Origin: Promicromonospora soli
Lineage (GTDB): Bacteria > Actinomycetota > Actinomycetes > Actinomycetales > Cellulomonadaceae
Direction: 5' to 3'
DNA: 64,000 nucleotides
Assembly: GCF_014653785.1 (NCBI RefSeq)
Contig: NZ_BNAS01000003.1
Location: 324,117 to 388,116 of the forward strand
The number at the start of each line of letters is the position of its first letter. The first letter of the stretch is position 1. Shown here piece by piece: positions 49,087 through 59,300 of this stretch. Position numbers and translations under genes: made by a program. The notes below the pieces were generated by a model. That model was not told where the DNA came from. It ran no database searches and worked only from the letters and a program-made list of their open reading frames with translations.

Positions 49087-50727
49087 CTACTTGGCGGCGT
49101 CCCAGGCTTCCTGGTAGATCTCGACGTAACGCTCGGCGCCGAGCTCGGCGAGGTTCTGCTGGAACTCGGCCCAGTCCTCGTCGCTCTCGATGTCACGAGC
49201 GCCGGTGACGAACTCCGCGCCGGCCCGGACGACAAAGCCCTCCACGTTGGTCTGGACCGTCGCGAGCTCCTTCGCGGTGTCGCCGGTCACCGGGACGTCC
49301 CAGTACGGGAACGCCTCGTCGGACTCGTGGCCCTCGTAGAGCTTCGTCGCCTCGAAGAGGCGGCGCTCGTAGCCCGCGGGGTCGTAGATGTCGGTCGCGG
49401 TGACCTGTCCGCCGCGGAACTCCGCGCTGCTGTAGATCTGCGCGATCGCGCCCCAAGAGTTGTTCTGGCCCTCGCCCTCGGGCGGCGCGAGGGTCTTGAA
49501 CAGCGGCTCGATGCTCTCGTCGAGGGCCACGTCGCCCGCCTCGGGCTTGGCCCAGTTGACGCCCTCGACACCGTACTCGGCCTGGAGGTGACCCTCGTAG
49601 GAGACGATGAAGTCCGCGATCTGCATGAGCTTGCGCTGCTTGGCCTCACTGGCGCGGTTGGTGATGACGAAGGTCGCGCCGCCCGCGCTGACGGGGCCGG
49701 CCCAGGTCGTGTCGGAGCCGTTCGGTCCGGTCAGCGGCGGGACCGCGTCGTACTGCTCGTAGCGCCCGTCCTCGTTGTCGGCGCTGACGAAGCCCGGGTG
49801 CAGAACGGTGGCAGATCCGACGACCACCCCGTCCGCACTGTTGCCCTTGGCGCTGAGCGCCTCGCCGTTCTGCGTGAAGGTGGCCTCGTCGATCAGTCCG
49901 TCCTTGTACAGGGAGGCGACATACGTGATCCCCGCGCGCCATGCCTCGCGGGTCGGCTGCAGGACGACCTCGCCGTCGACGGCCCCGAGGGAGGCCGGGG
50001 TGGTGCCCTGCGGGTTCACGAGCGGGGTGTAGACGAACGGGTTCATCAGGTACGGGAGGGGCGAGCTGCCGACATCCGCGGTGAGGGGGATCTCGTCGGC
50101 CTTTCCGTTGCCGTTAGGGTCCTCGGTCTTGAACGCCTCCAGCACCGTCTTCAGCTCCTCGGGCGTGGTGGGCTGCTCGAGGTCGAGGGTCTCCAGCCAG
50201 GCGGAGTTCATCCACAGCTTCGCACCGTACGAGCAGTGATAGCAGTCGTTCCATGTGGGAAGGCCCCAGATGGTCCCGTCCGTGGACGTCGCCATCTCCT
50301 TGAAGTCTGGTTCCTTCTCGAACGCGGCGGTGATGTTCGGGGTGTCCTCCCCGATCAGGTCGTCGAGCGGCAGGATGACACCCTGACCGCCGAGCTTCAC
50401 CAGCTCCTCGTTGGTGAACTGGTTGACCCACGGGACGAGCATGTAGGCGTCCGGGTACTCGCCGCTGGCGAGCGAGACCTGCCGCTTCTCGGCGGCCGCG
50501 GCCGCATCGTAGGTAGTCGTCTCGAACTGGAGGTCGACGTCGAACTTCTCCTCGAGCACCTTCGTGAACGCGTTCTCGTCCAAGTCTGCATCGGCACCCT
50601 GGGGGGCGAAGATGGTGATCACGTCGTCGGGCGAGGTCTCCGGCCCCGACGAGCAGGCGGAGAGCGCGCCCGCAGAAACGGCCAACGCCGCTCCGGCCGC
50701 CGCCGCTCGGGCGAATCTGCTGGTCAT
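49087..50727 (-). CDS. ABC transporter extracellular sugar-binding lipoprotein (LplA-like)
   Basis: The 546-residue protein has a lipoprotein signal, ALAVSAGALSAC with the lipid Cys at residue 25, followed by a family 1 solute-binding fold: DVITIFAPQGADAD, GEYPDAYMLVPWVNQF, TIWGLPTWND and a long C-terminal lobe. Length above 500 residues and similarity to LplA-type proteins suggest an oligosaccharide of several units rather than a monosaccharide. It is third in the order permease-permease-binding protein. Upstream GAAAGG serves the ATG. It anchors outside the membrane and hands substrate to the two permeases. Confidence 0.92.
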   Translation of the reverse strand: MTSRFARAAAAGAALAVSAGALSACSSGPETSPDDVITIFAPQGADADLDENAFTKVLEEKFDVDLQFETTTYDAAAAAEKRQVSLASGEYPDAYMLVPWVNQFTNEELVKLGGQGVILPLDDLIGEDTPNITAAFEKEPDFKEMATSTDGTIWGLPTWNDCYHCSYGAKLWMNSAWLETLDLEQPTTPEELKTVLEAFKTEDPNGNGKADEIPLTADVGSSPLPYLMNPFVYTPLVNPQGTTPASLGAVDGEVVLQPTREAWRAGITYVASLYKDGLIDEATFTQNGEALSAKGNSADGVVVGSATVLHPGFVSADNEDGRYEQYDAVPPLTGPNGSDTTWAGPVSAGGATFVITNRASEAKQRKLMQIADFIVSYEGHLQAEYGVEGVNWAKPEAGDVALDESIEPLFKTLAPPEGEGQNNSWGAIAQIYSSAEFRGGQVTATDIYDPAGYERRLFEATKLYEGHESDEAFPYWDVPVTGDTAKELATVQTNVEGFVVRAGAEFVTGARDIESDEDWAEFQQNLAELGAERYVEIYQEAWDAAK

Positions 50728-50790
50728 CTTTGACTGCCTTTCGTTGACGAGCTGATGGGATTTAGGGGTGATTGTTGAGCCCGCACAGAT

Positions 50791-51747
50791 TCAGCCCTTG
50801 ACCGAGCCGATCATCACGCCCTTGGTGAAGTGGCGGGCCACGAACGGGTAGACGAGCATCACGGGCACTGTGGAGACCACGATGAGCGAGTACTTCATGA
50901 GGTCGGCGAGCTGCTTGCGCTCCAGCAGGTTCGTGAGGTCCGAGCCCCCGGCGTTGTTGTTGAGGACCAGGATGTTTCGCAGCACCAGCTGCAGCGGATA
51001 CAGATCCTCGTCGCGGAGGTAGATCAGCGCGCTGAAGTACTGGTTCCACTGCCCGACGCCGTACATGAGCGCGATGACCGCCAGCAGCGGCTTCGACAGC
51101 GGCAGCACCACCGACCACAGGAACCGCAGATCGCTGGCGCCGTCGAGCTGGGCGGCCTCGTAGAGCTCCCCGGGGATCGACGACCGGAAGTAGGTCGCCG
51201 CGATCAGCACCTGCCAGGCCCCGAGCGCGCCGGGGATGATCATCGCCCACCGGGTGTCGAGCATCCCGAGCGACTGCACGACCATGTAGGTCGGGATCAG
51301 TCCTCCGCTGAACAGCATCGTGAACAGGACGCCGCCGGTCAGCACGCGCCGCCCCACGAGGTCGGAGCGCGAGAGCGGATAGGCGATCATGACGGTCAGC
51401 GCGAGGCTGACCAGGGTCCCGGCGGCGACGTAGAACAGCGAGTTGCCGAAACCGGTGAGGATGGCGGAGTTGTCCAGCACCGCCTGGTAACCGCGGAGCG
51501 TGAAGTCGACCGGCCACAGGAACACCCGTCCGCCCGAGACTGCCGCCGGGCTGGAGAACGAGCTGGCCAGGATGTTGATCAGCGGGACGAGCACGATGAG
51601 CAGGAAGGTTGTCAGGAGGATGTAGACGGCCGCCATGAAGACCCGGTCGAAGCCGGTGTCGTGCATCCGGGTGCGGCGGCGCGGCTTTCGGCGCTCGGTC
51701 TCCGGCTCGGCTCCGAAGTCCGGTCGGGTTGCGGTCTCGAGGGTCAT
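50791..51747 (-). CDS. ABC transporter permease, MalG/YtcP-like
   Basis: The 318-residue permease has about six membrane helices (FMAAVYILLTTFLLIVLVPLINIL at the start). The cytoplasmic EAA loop reads ELYEAAQLDGASDLRFLWSVVLP, which binds the ATPase. It belongs to the carbohydrate-uptake subfamily that pairs with LplB-like subunits. The ATG at 51745-51747 follows the other permease by 14 bases, so the two are coupled. No ATPase gene is present in the locus, and a shared MsiK-type ATPase would have to power it. The long open frame further upstream is antisense shadow. Confidence 0.92.
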   Translation of the reverse strand: MTLETATRPDFGAEPETERRKPRRRTRMHDTGFDRVFMAAVYILLTTFLLIVLVPLINILASSFSSPAAVSGGRVFLWPVDFTLRGYQAVLDNSAILTGFGNSLFYVAAGTLVSLALTVMIAYPLSRSDLVGRRVLTGGVLFTMLFSGGLIPTYMVVQSLGMLDTRWAMIIPGALGAWQVLIAATYFRSSIPGELYEAAQLDGASDLRFLWSVVLPLSKPLLAVIALMYGVGQWNQYFSALIYLRDEDLYPLQLVLRNILVLNNNAGGSDLTNLLERKQLADLMKYSLIVVSTVPVMLVYPFVARHFTKGVMIGSVKG

Positions 51748-51761
51748 TGCATGCGCTCCCT

Positions 51762-52733
51762 TCACCACAGCCCGTTGCCGGTCACGCGCTTGGACACGGT
51801 GTTGACGGCCAGGAGCAGGATGAGATTGATGACGGAGTTGAACAGCCCGATCGCCGTCGCGAGGCTGAAGTCGGCGCTGAGCAGGCCGATCTTGTACGTG
51901 TAGGTCGCGATGATCTCCGCCTGCGAGAGATTGAGCGGGTTCTGCAGCAGAAACGCCTTCTCGAAGCCGATCGCCATGATGCTGCCGACGCTGAGGATCA
52001 TCACGACCACTACCGTCGGCGCGATCCCGGGCAGGTCGATGTGCCAGATCTTCTGCAGGCGGTTGGCCCCGTCGAGGCGGGCGGCCTCGTACAGGCTCGG
52101 GTCGATGCCGGCGAGCGCGGCCATGAAGATGATCGCCGAGTACCCGGCGGTCTGCCAGACGTCGCTCCAGACGTAGACGTGCCGGAAGGAGTCGGGGTCG
52201 GCCAGGAGGTTCGTCGGCATGCCGAAGAAGCCGAGGACGTCCGCCATGAACCCGATCCGCGGCGAGAAGATCAGGATGATCATCGACACGACGATGACGG
52301 TCGAGAGGAAGTGGGGCGCGTAGGTGACGAGCTGGACTGTCCGCTTGAAGAAACGCAGCCGCACCTCGTTGAGGGCCAGGGCCAGGATGATCGGGATGGG
52401 GAACCCGGCCAGGAAGCCGTACAGGCTCAGCATCAGCGTGTTGTTGATCAGGTCCCACGCGACCGGGTTGGCGAAGAACCGCTCGAAGTTCTCCAACCCG
52501 ACCCAGGGGCTGCCCCAGATTCCGGCGACCACGTTGTACTCCTTGAACGCGATCACGTTGTTCGCCATGGGGATGTACTCGAAGATGACCAGGTACGCCA
52601 CGGGGAGGATGAGCAGCACGTAGAGCTGCCAGTGCCGGCGCAGGCTGCGTTCCAGGGATCGCCGGCGGCTCATCGTTCGGACCTCCCGTGAGCCCGGGGG
52701 TGCCGCCAACCGGCGGTCGAGCACGGCCGTCAT
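51762..52733 (-). CDS. ABC transporter permease, MalF/LplB-like
   Basis: The 323-residue permease begins after a basic N-terminus with WQLYVLLILPVAYLVIFEYIPM, then the LplB-like stretch NVIAFKEYNVVAGIWGSPWVGLENF. Its EAA loop is SLYEAARLDGANRLQKIWHIDLPG. About six membrane helices are expected. The ATG at 52731-52733 was chosen; a longer frame would run through the operator pair just upstream. It is the first gene of the transporter-glycosidase operon (permease, permease, binding protein, GH2, GH43, GH29, GH31). Confidence 0.92.
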   Translation of the reverse strand: MTAVLDRRLAAPPGSREVRTMSRRRSLERSLRRHWQLYVLLILPVAYLVIFEYIPMANNVIAFKEYNVVAGIWGSPWVGLENFERFFANPVAWDLINNTLMLSLYGFLAGFPIPIILALALNEVRLRFFKRTVQLVTYAPHFLSTVIVVSMIILIFSPRIGFMADVLGFFGMPTNLLADPDSFRHVYVWSDVWQTAGYSAIIFMAALAGIDPSLYEAARLDGANRLQKIWHIDLPGIAPTVVVVMILSVGSIMAIGFEKAFLLQNPLNLSQAEIIATYTYKIGLLSADFSLATAIGLFNSVINLILLLAVNTVSKRVTGNGLW

Positions 52734-52773
52734 GGGGCCGTCGCCTTCATCGTCATCATCGCTCCTTTGCGAC

Positions 52774-52795
52774 GTGCCGTGAACATTCACGGCAC
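52774..52795. promoter_or_regulatory. Operator 1 of the transporter operon
   Basis: GTGCCGTGAA-CA-TTCACGGCAC has perfect 10-base arms around two bases. It is the longest of four sites with the core CGTGAA-NN-TTCACG and lies 41 bases upstream of the first permease gene. Confidence 0.8.
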
Positions 52796-52811
52796 CGTGA
52801 AGGTTCACGGT
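52794..52811. promoter_or_regulatory. Operator 2 of the transporter operon
   Basis: ACCGTGAA-GG-TTCACGGT has perfect 8-base arms and overlaps operator 1 by two bases, so the centres are 18 bases apart. The tandem pair should bind a LacI-type dimer on each site. Confidence 0.8.
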
Positions 52812-52860
52812 AGGGAAACGGCATCATCTGTGTCAAGGCGGCGACGCCGAGATTTTTAAG

Positions 52861-53853
52861 TCAGGCCGAGGCGCGCCAGAGCATTTCGGTGCGGACGGTG
52901 CGATGAATCGGAGCGATCGAAGCGAAATCGGCCTCCGCCAGGATCTCGGCGATGTCCAGCGTCTTGGATGCGAGCCCTTGCCGGTCGATGGAGATCGTCG
53001 TAAGGGGCGGGTTGACGGCCTCGCCGAGGGAGAGGCCGTCGACGCCGACGATGCGGACGCGGCCGGGGACGTCGATGCCGAGGGCGTGCGCGTTCTGCAC
53101 CGCGCCGAGGGCCATGAGGTCGTTGAACATCAGGACGGCGTCGGTGTCCGGGTGCCTGCGCAGGAGCTCCCCGAACGCGTGGCCGCCCCCGGAGATCGTG
53201 TCCTCGTCAGCGACGACGACACCGGTCAGCTGGTCCCCGACCGCGCGCTCGAACCATCCCCGCCGAGGCGTGGGTTCGTAGGCACCGAGTGTTCCCCGCG
53301 AGTACCCCGCGTCCACCATGCCGAACCGACGTGCCCCGCGCTCCCGCAGCGCTCCGATCGCCTCCACGATCCCCGCCTCGAGGCCGACATGGACCGAGTG
53401 GAGGCCAGGCAGGGTGCTCACGGTCTCGAGGTTCACCACCGGGAGGCCGCGGCACGCCTCGCGTAGGTCGGCCTCGGGCCCGCCGAAGTGCCCAACCAGC
53501 ACGTCGACCTGTCCGGACAGCCTTTCCAGGATGTCCGAGAGCTCGCCGACGGCGGGCGCCAACAGCACCTGCCAGCCGCGTTCGGCGGCCCCCGACAGCA
53601 TGTCCGCGGCGATGTCGGTGTAGTACGGGTTGCGGAACGACGCGACCACGAGTCCCAGCGCGTTCGTCTTCTTCCGGGTCACCAGGTTGCGGGCGAACCG
53701 GCTCGGGCGATACCCGAGGCGGTCGGCCGCGTCGAGCACACGCTGCCGGGTCGACACGCTGATGTCGGCCATGTCGTTCATCGCTCGCGTCACCGTCTGC
53801 CGGGACACCCCGGCCTCTGCGGCGACGTCGAGGATCGTCACACGTTTGCCCAC
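52861..53853 (-). CDS. LacI family transcriptional regulator
   Basis: The 330-residue repressor begins with the LacI headpiece: TILDVAAEAGVSRQTVTRAMND, then VSTRQRVLDAADRLGYRPSRFARNL with the hinge. A periplasmic-binding-like sugar domain follows (GLVVASFRNPYYTDIAAD, VLMFNDLMALGAVQ, RIVGVDGLSLGEAVNPPLTTI). The GTG start lies 3 bases beyond the GH95 stop codon, so it is co-transcribed with GH95. Just downstream stand two tandem operators in front of the transporter operon, the obvious target. The effector is probably a fucose- or galactose-containing sugar (inference). Confidence 0.92.
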   Translation of the reverse strand: MGKRVTILDVAAEAGVSRQTVTRAMNDMADISVSTRQRVLDAADRLGYRPSRFARNLVTRKKTNALGLVVASFRNPYYTDIAADMLSGAAERGWQVLLAPAVGELSDILERLSGQVDVLVGHFGGPEADLREACRGLPVVNLETVSTLPGLHSVHVGLEAGIVEAIGALRERGARRFGMVDAGYSRGTLGAYEPTPRRGWFERAVGDQLTGVVVADEDTISGGGHAFGELLRRHPDTDAVLMFNDLMALGAVQNAHALGIDVPGRVRIVGVDGLSLGEAVNPPLTTISIDRQGLASKTLDIAEILAEADFASIAPIHRTVRTEMLWRASA

Positions 53854-53856
53854 CGA

Positions 53857-56199
53857 TCAACCCTTCTCGATCTCATAGGTCCGGCCCGCCACGGACCTCC
53901 AGGCCCAGCGCGCGCGGCCGCGCGGTGCGGGTCCGGCGGGCTGTGGTTCGATCGCTGCGCCCGTGTCGTCGAGGACCGACGGCCGAGGTCCGGCGGCCAA
54001 TTCGATCACGAGCTCGTCGTCGACAGCGGTACGGATACGGGCGCGTCGCAGGACGCCCGACTCCCAGGTGACGTCGACGGTCCGGTCCCCGCGCGCACGG
54101 AGACCCCGGACGCTACCGCTTCGCCACGACGGCGGCAGCGTCGGTAGCAGCGAGACGGCGCCGTCGTGGCTCTGCACCAGCAGCTCGGCCAGCCCGGCAG
54201 CTCCGCCCAGGTTCCCGTCGATCTGGAAGATGGCACCGCTGCCCATCGGGTGCAGGTCGAGCAGCGATGCCGAGCTCAGCTCGTCGACGAGGATGCCGAT
54301 CGACCGCTCGGCCCGCTCTGCGTCGCGCAGCCGCGCGGCCAGGCAGAGCACCCACGCTTGGCTCCAGCCCGTGTGCCCGCTGCCGTGCTCGAGGCGGTAG
54401 GCCAGCGCCCGTCGCACGGCCTCGTACTCGGCGGGCGTGGCCGTCTCCGTGATGCGAGTGCCCGGGTACGCGCCGTACAGGTGCGAGAGGTGCCGATGAT
54501 CGGGCTCGCTGGGCTGCAGCGGCTGCGCCCACTCGCTGAGGCGGCCGGCGTCGTCCACCGTGGGGAGCCGGAGGCGGGCGAGGGCGTCGCGGCAGCGCTC
54601 TGTCAGGTCGCCGACGTCGTCGAGGCGCTCGGCGAGCCGGACGTACCGGTCGAGCGCTTGCGCCGCGAGCTCCTGGTCGAGCGTGGACCCGGCGGTCACG
54701 GTGCCGCGCTCGCCGCCTGCGAGGAAGGGATGCTCCGGGGACGTCGACGGGCTCACGACGAGCTTGCCCTCGGCGTCCTCGACCAGCTGGTCGAGCGCGA
54801 ACTCCACGACCGCGCGGGTGACCGGCAGCGCGACGGACCGAGCGAACTCGTCGGACCAGCTGTACTCGAGCCGGTCGCCGACGTGCGCGGCGATCCAGGC
54901 CAGGCCGAACTGCCAGTTCGACCACTGCGGCTCGCCGTCCACGGGCGGCGTGAACCGCCAGATGTCCGTGTTGTGGTGTGTCGTCGAGCCCCCGGCGCCG
55001 TAGACCGCCTGAGCGGTGGCGCGGCCGGCCTCGGCGAGGTCGCGGGCGAGGTCGAAGAGCGGCTCGTGCAGCTCGGGCAGGGCTGTCGACTCGGCGGCCC
55101 AGTAGTTCATCTCGACGTTGATGTTGGTCGTGTAGTTGGAGCTCCAGCCCGGCCGGACGTCGACGTTCCAGATGCCCTGGAGGTTCGCCGCCTGCGTACC
55201 GCGGCGGCTGCTGGAGATGAGCAGGTACCGGCCGAGGTCGAAGTACCGCTGCGCCGCGGTCGCCCGGGAGTCGTCCGACGCGGACAGGTCGAGCCGGACC
55301 CGGTCGAACAGCTCGGTGTAGTCCTCGAGGTGGCGACGTCGCAGGTCGGCGGCCTCCCGCGCGAGCGCGGCGCGAACCCGGGCCCGCGCCTCGGAGGCGA
55401 GGGCCGCCAGATTGGCGCTCGGCCGCTCGCCCACGCCCCGGAAGCCGCTCGCCGCCGAGGCGACGAGCCGGCGGTCACCAGTGACGGCGGCCACGACCGC
55501 CCAGCCCATGCCGGCGTCGACCAGGCCGTGTTTGTCGGGCGCGGTCGTGTCGTACGCGAGCGCGTCATCGCTCGCGACGTAGTTCGGCAGGGCAGTGCTC
55601 GGCGCGCGTCCGACGGCTACCAGCCACTCGACGCCGTCCTGCGTCGACACGGTGACGTCGACGCCGGGATGGGGGGAGTCGAAGCCGAGCGCGGCACCGG
55701 GCGGGGCCTCGGCGCCGTCGGCCTCGGCGACGATCACGCCGTCCGGGGCGCTGACGTACGTCTCCATCGAACCCGATCCGGTGGCGACCCGGGCGGTGGC
55801 CGAGGCCAGGTCGAGCTGGCGCCCATAGGTGCCTGACTCGTCGGGGCCGGACTCGTCGTGCGAACCCCACCGCCAGGACAGCCGTCCGAGCGGCTGGTAC
55901 GACTCGGTCCAGCCCTGGGCCTGGAGCTCTCGGGCGAGCTTGTCGGCTCTCGCGTGCTCTCCGGCGGCGACCGCCGCGCGCAGCTCGGCGAGGGCCACAG
56001 GGCGCACCTCGTTCAGCGGCCCTCGACCCGGGCCGCCGGACCAGACGGTGTCGAGGTTCAGGTCGAACTCCTCGACCCCCGGTCGTCCGTAGACGGTCGC
56101 GCCGAGCGAGCCGTTGCCGAGCAGGAAGGCCTCGGGGAACCCGGCGGCCGGCCGCTCCAGACTGATCGCCTGGTCATCGGGCTGAAGTTCAGGTGACAC
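53857..56199 (-). CDS. GH95 alpha-L-fucosidase / alpha-L-galactosidase
   Basis: The 780-residue protein has the GH95 plan. An N-terminal beta-domain carries [18 protein letters not shown] and [12 protein letters not shown]. An alpha/alpha-barrel carries [26 protein letters not shown] (candidate paired Asn), [12 protein letters not shown] (Glu near residue 487), [11 protein letters not shown] and [11 protein letters not shown] (Asp near 661). The barrel residues match the Asn-Asn-Glu-Asp set described for alpha-1,2-fucosidase. There is no signal peptide. The GTG at 56197-56199 has AAGGAGAG upstream. An operator copy at 56221 lies in the divergent region shared with the secreted lyase-like gene. 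Confidence 0.92.
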   Translation of the reverse strand: MSPELQPDDQAISLERPAAGFPEAFLLGNGSLGATVYGRPGVEEFDLNLDTVWSGGPGRGPLNEVRPVALAELRAAVAAGEHARADKLARELQAQGWTESYQPLGRLSWRWGSHDESGPDESGTYGRQLDLASATARVATGSGSMETYVSAPDGVIVAEADGAEAPPGAALGFDSPHPGVDVTVSTQDGVEWLVAVGRAPSTALPNYVASDDALAYDTTAPDKHGLVDAGMGWAVVAAVTGDRRLVASAASGFRGVGERPSANLAALASEARARVRAALAREAADLRRRHLEDYTELFDRVRLDLSASDDSRATAAQRYFDLGRYLLISSSRRGTQAANLQGIWNVDVRPGWSSNYTTNINVEMNYWAAESTALPELHEPLFDLARDLAEAGRATAQAVYGAGGSTTHHNTDIWRFTPPVDGEPQWSNWQFGLAWIAAHVGDRLEYSWSDEFARSVALPVTRAVVEFALDQLVEDAEGKLVVSPSTSPEHPFLAGGERGTVTAGSTLDQELAAQALDRYVRLAERLDDVGDLTERCRDALARLRLPTVDDAGRLSEWAQPLQPSEPDHRHLSHLYGAYPGTRITETATPAEYEAVRRALAYRLEHGSGHTGWSQAWVLCLAARLRDAERAERSIGILVDELSSASLLDLHPMGSGAIFQIDGNLGGAAGLAELLVQSHDGAVSLLPTLPPSWRSGSVRGLRARGDRTVDVTWESGVLRRARIRTAVDDELVIELAAGPRPSVLDDTGAAIEPQPAGPAPRGRARWAWRSVAGRTYEIEKG

Positions 56200-56220
56200 A
56201 AGCTCTCCTTCGAGTCCGTC

Positions 56221-56234
56221 CGTGAACCTTCACG
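56221..56234. promoter_or_regulatory. Operator between GH95 and the secreted lyase-like gene
   Basis: CGTGAA-CC-TTCACG has perfect 6-base arms and the same core as the transporter-operon operators. It lies 22 bases upstream of the GH95 start codon and on the other side faces the secreted protein gene. Confidence 0.75.
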
Positions 56235-56280
56235 CTAGCAGTACTGGTCACACGACGGCGCAGCCGCTAGCCTTCGAGCG

Positions 56281-56298
56281 CGGGATAACGATATCCCG
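56281..56298. promoter_or_regulatory. Second palindrome before the secreted lyase-like gene
   Basis: CGGGATA-ACGA-TATCCCG has perfect 7-base arms and a centre containing CG. It is unlike the CGTGAA sites and could bind a different regulator or be part of the leader of the rightward gene. Confidence 0.4.
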
Positions 56299-56370
56299 AA
56301 GAAATTGGCACGAGACCCGGATTTCCCGCAATACTCGAGCCGCGCCCCAGTCCCCGAAAGGAAGCCTGCA

Positions 56371-59300
56371 ATGAAGCAAGCTCGCAGACGTGAACGATCA
56401 CGGGTACCGGCCACGATCGCCGCACTGGCGATCGTGGCGACCACTCTCGTAGTGGCACCCTCAGCGGCGGCCGCCGGGTACGAGGACCTGCTCACCGACA
56501 ATGTGGTGTCGATCAACGAGACCGTGAGCGACGCCGGTTTCGTCCACCCAGGTGTCGGCCTGTCGGCCAACCACCTCCGCAACGCCCAGGAGATGGTCCG
56601 CACCGGCCATGAACCATGGACCTCCTACTTCGACGCGATGACGACGACCGGCGCCGCGTCCACGACCTACCGCGCGTCCAACTCCAAGTCCGCCGCCCAG
56701 CCCGACGTGGCCCTCGACCCCAACTTCAACCACGGGGGCCTGCGCGGCCGCGAGACCAGGGACTCCTTCGGTGCGCTCACGCAGTCCCTCATGTGGGTCA
56801 TGACCGGCAACGAGGTCTACCGCAAGAACACGATCCAGGTCCTGCGCACCTGGGCGAGCATGAACCCGGACGGCTACAAGTACTTCGCGGACGCCCACAT
56901 CCACACCGGGCATCCGCTCTACCAGTTCCTCATGGCAGCCGAGATCGTCCGGGCCACCGAACCGCTGGCCGACGACACCCCCGGCACCCAGGACGGCTAC
57001 GACGTCGTCTGGAGCGCCGAGGACGACGCACGCCTGCTGACCAACTTCGCGAACCCCGTGGTGGAGAAGTTCCTGTTCTCCAACGAGCGCTGGATGAACC
57101 AGCACAACTTCGGCGTGATCGGGCGCGTCGCGACCGCGATCTACGCCGACGACACCGAGGGCTACGCCAAGGGCGTCGAGTGGTTCACCGTGAACTCCGG
57201 TGACACCGCGTACGACAACGGCGCCATGGCCCCGCTGATGCCGCTCATCGAGGCCGACGACCCGATCAACCCGTACGGCCACGACTTCGTGCAGGTCCGC
57301 GAGATGGGCCGCGACCAGGCCCACGGCGAGGCCAACATCGACAACTTCACCGCCCTGGCCCGCATGCTCCACGTGCAGGACACCAAGGTCGATCCGGCCG
57401 CCGGGACGGTCTCGACCGCCGAGGACGCGGTGAGCTCCTACGACTTCCTGGACAAGCGTCTGCTCGACGGCGCGAACACCATGTACGGCTTCATGCAAGG
57501 CGCCTTCACGCCCTGGGTCGAGGAGCGCGGCGAGGGCTGGAACGGCACCATCTCCCAGGCCTACCGCGGTCGCCTGTTCGACCCGCTCTCGGAGCTGTAC
57601 TACCAGTACAAGTACGAGCGGGGCGTCGACGTCGAGGCCGAAGCGCCCTGGCTGGCTAAGCTCCACTCGCGCCGCGACGGGCCGCTGTACTACAACGGCA
57701 CCGGCGCGTCGAACTTCTGGGGCCAGGGGGACAAGAACCCCGAGTACTGGGTCGCCTTCCCCGAGGAGCTCGCCGGGACGGCGCCGGTCGCGCAGCCGGC
57801 CGATCCGGACCTGGGCTTCGACCGCTGGAGCCTCCAGCTCGACGACCGGACCGAGATCGTGACCGAGGGCGACGCCACGTTCGCGCGCGCCCACGTCACC
57901 GAGGAGGGCACGACCAGCGTCATCAGCCGCCTCATGCACGACCACAACGGCGTCAACGGGCTGCTGCTGCGCAGCGACGGCCGGGCCACCCTGGAAGTGC
58001 TCGACAAGGAGGAGGCCTCGGGGCTCAACCCCTACGAGGACGAGGCCACGGCCATGGCAACGGTGGAGGTTCCGGACACCGGCGGCGAGTGGCGATACGT
58101 GACCTACCCGGAAGGCGGGTCCTACACCGGCTTCTACCGCCTCATCGGCGCTGAGGGCACCACCGTCGACCTCGACTCCGTCAGGCTCCAGGCGGACAAG
58201 TCCCTCACCTCGCCGAAGTTCGAGCAGACCACGGACGCCTACTACCTATGGGCGGGAGCAGAGTCCCAGTTCGATCTGTCCGCCGCCGACGCGGGCGGAT
58301 CGGTCGCCTACGAAGCCGCCGGCCTCCCCGAGGGCGCCACGCTCGACGCGGGCACCGGCAAGGTCAGCTGGAATCCCGCGGACGGCGACCGGGGCAGCCA
58401 CGAGGTGCAGATCGTCGCCGACGACGGCGAGTCGATCGCCGCGCGGACGTTCGAGCTGATCGTGGAGAAGAACCGTCCCAAGATGATCGACAGGGCCGTC
58501 GCCGACGGTGTCGATGCGGACGCGGTCTACACGACCGAGACGCACGCACCGTACGAGACCATGCTCAGGGCGGCCCGGGATGCCTCCGAGAGCGGCACGG
58601 ACGAGGAGTTCCGGACCGCGTTCGAGGCGCTGCTCGTCGGGATCGACGAGCTCGAGCTGCTCAACCCCACCTTGGGGGACGGATCGCTCGACTACGGCAA
58701 CGGCGTCGTCACCCCCACGGTGATCAACGACGGTGCGGTCGACGCGCTCACCGATGACGCAGACTCCAGCGTCGGCGATCTGCGAGCGGGGTACTTCACC
58801 CTCGACTTCGGGACCCGGTACCGGGTTTCGCCCGAGGAGTTCGGTGTCCAGGCGCGCTTCACCTTCGGGATGCGTTCGGCGGGGACCAATGTGTACGGCT
58901 CGAACGACGGCGTCACCTGGGTCCTGCTCACCGAGCGGATGACGTCGGACACCAATGAGATGGAGACCATCCCGGTCGTCGAAGAGCACCGCGGCAAGGA
59001 GTTCCGTTACCTGAAGGTCCAGTTGGACGAGCCTGCGCCGCCGATCGACCCTGCCTACCCGGGCATCTGGTCGTTCGCCGAATTCCACATCTTCGGCGAG
59101 CGCAGCGAGGTCCCCGGGACGATCACCGATGTCACGATGGCCTCCGCGGACGCCGTGGACGGCAGGGTCACCAACGGTGACACCGTCACCGTCAACCTGC
59201 TCAGCCCGACCCCGGTCTCGGACGTCGCGGTGACCATCGGCGGCCAGGAAGCCGAGGTCACCAGCCCGGACCAGGGCACCACCTGGGCGGCCACGACCGA

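Noticed and set aside
45454-50733. A 1759-codon open frame on the + strand antisense to GH29, GH43, GH2 and the binding protein
   Set aside because: GC-rich codon bias keeps the opposite frame open. Its residue mix is arginine-, valine- and histidine-biased without domains, while the minus-strand genes have clear catalytic motifs.
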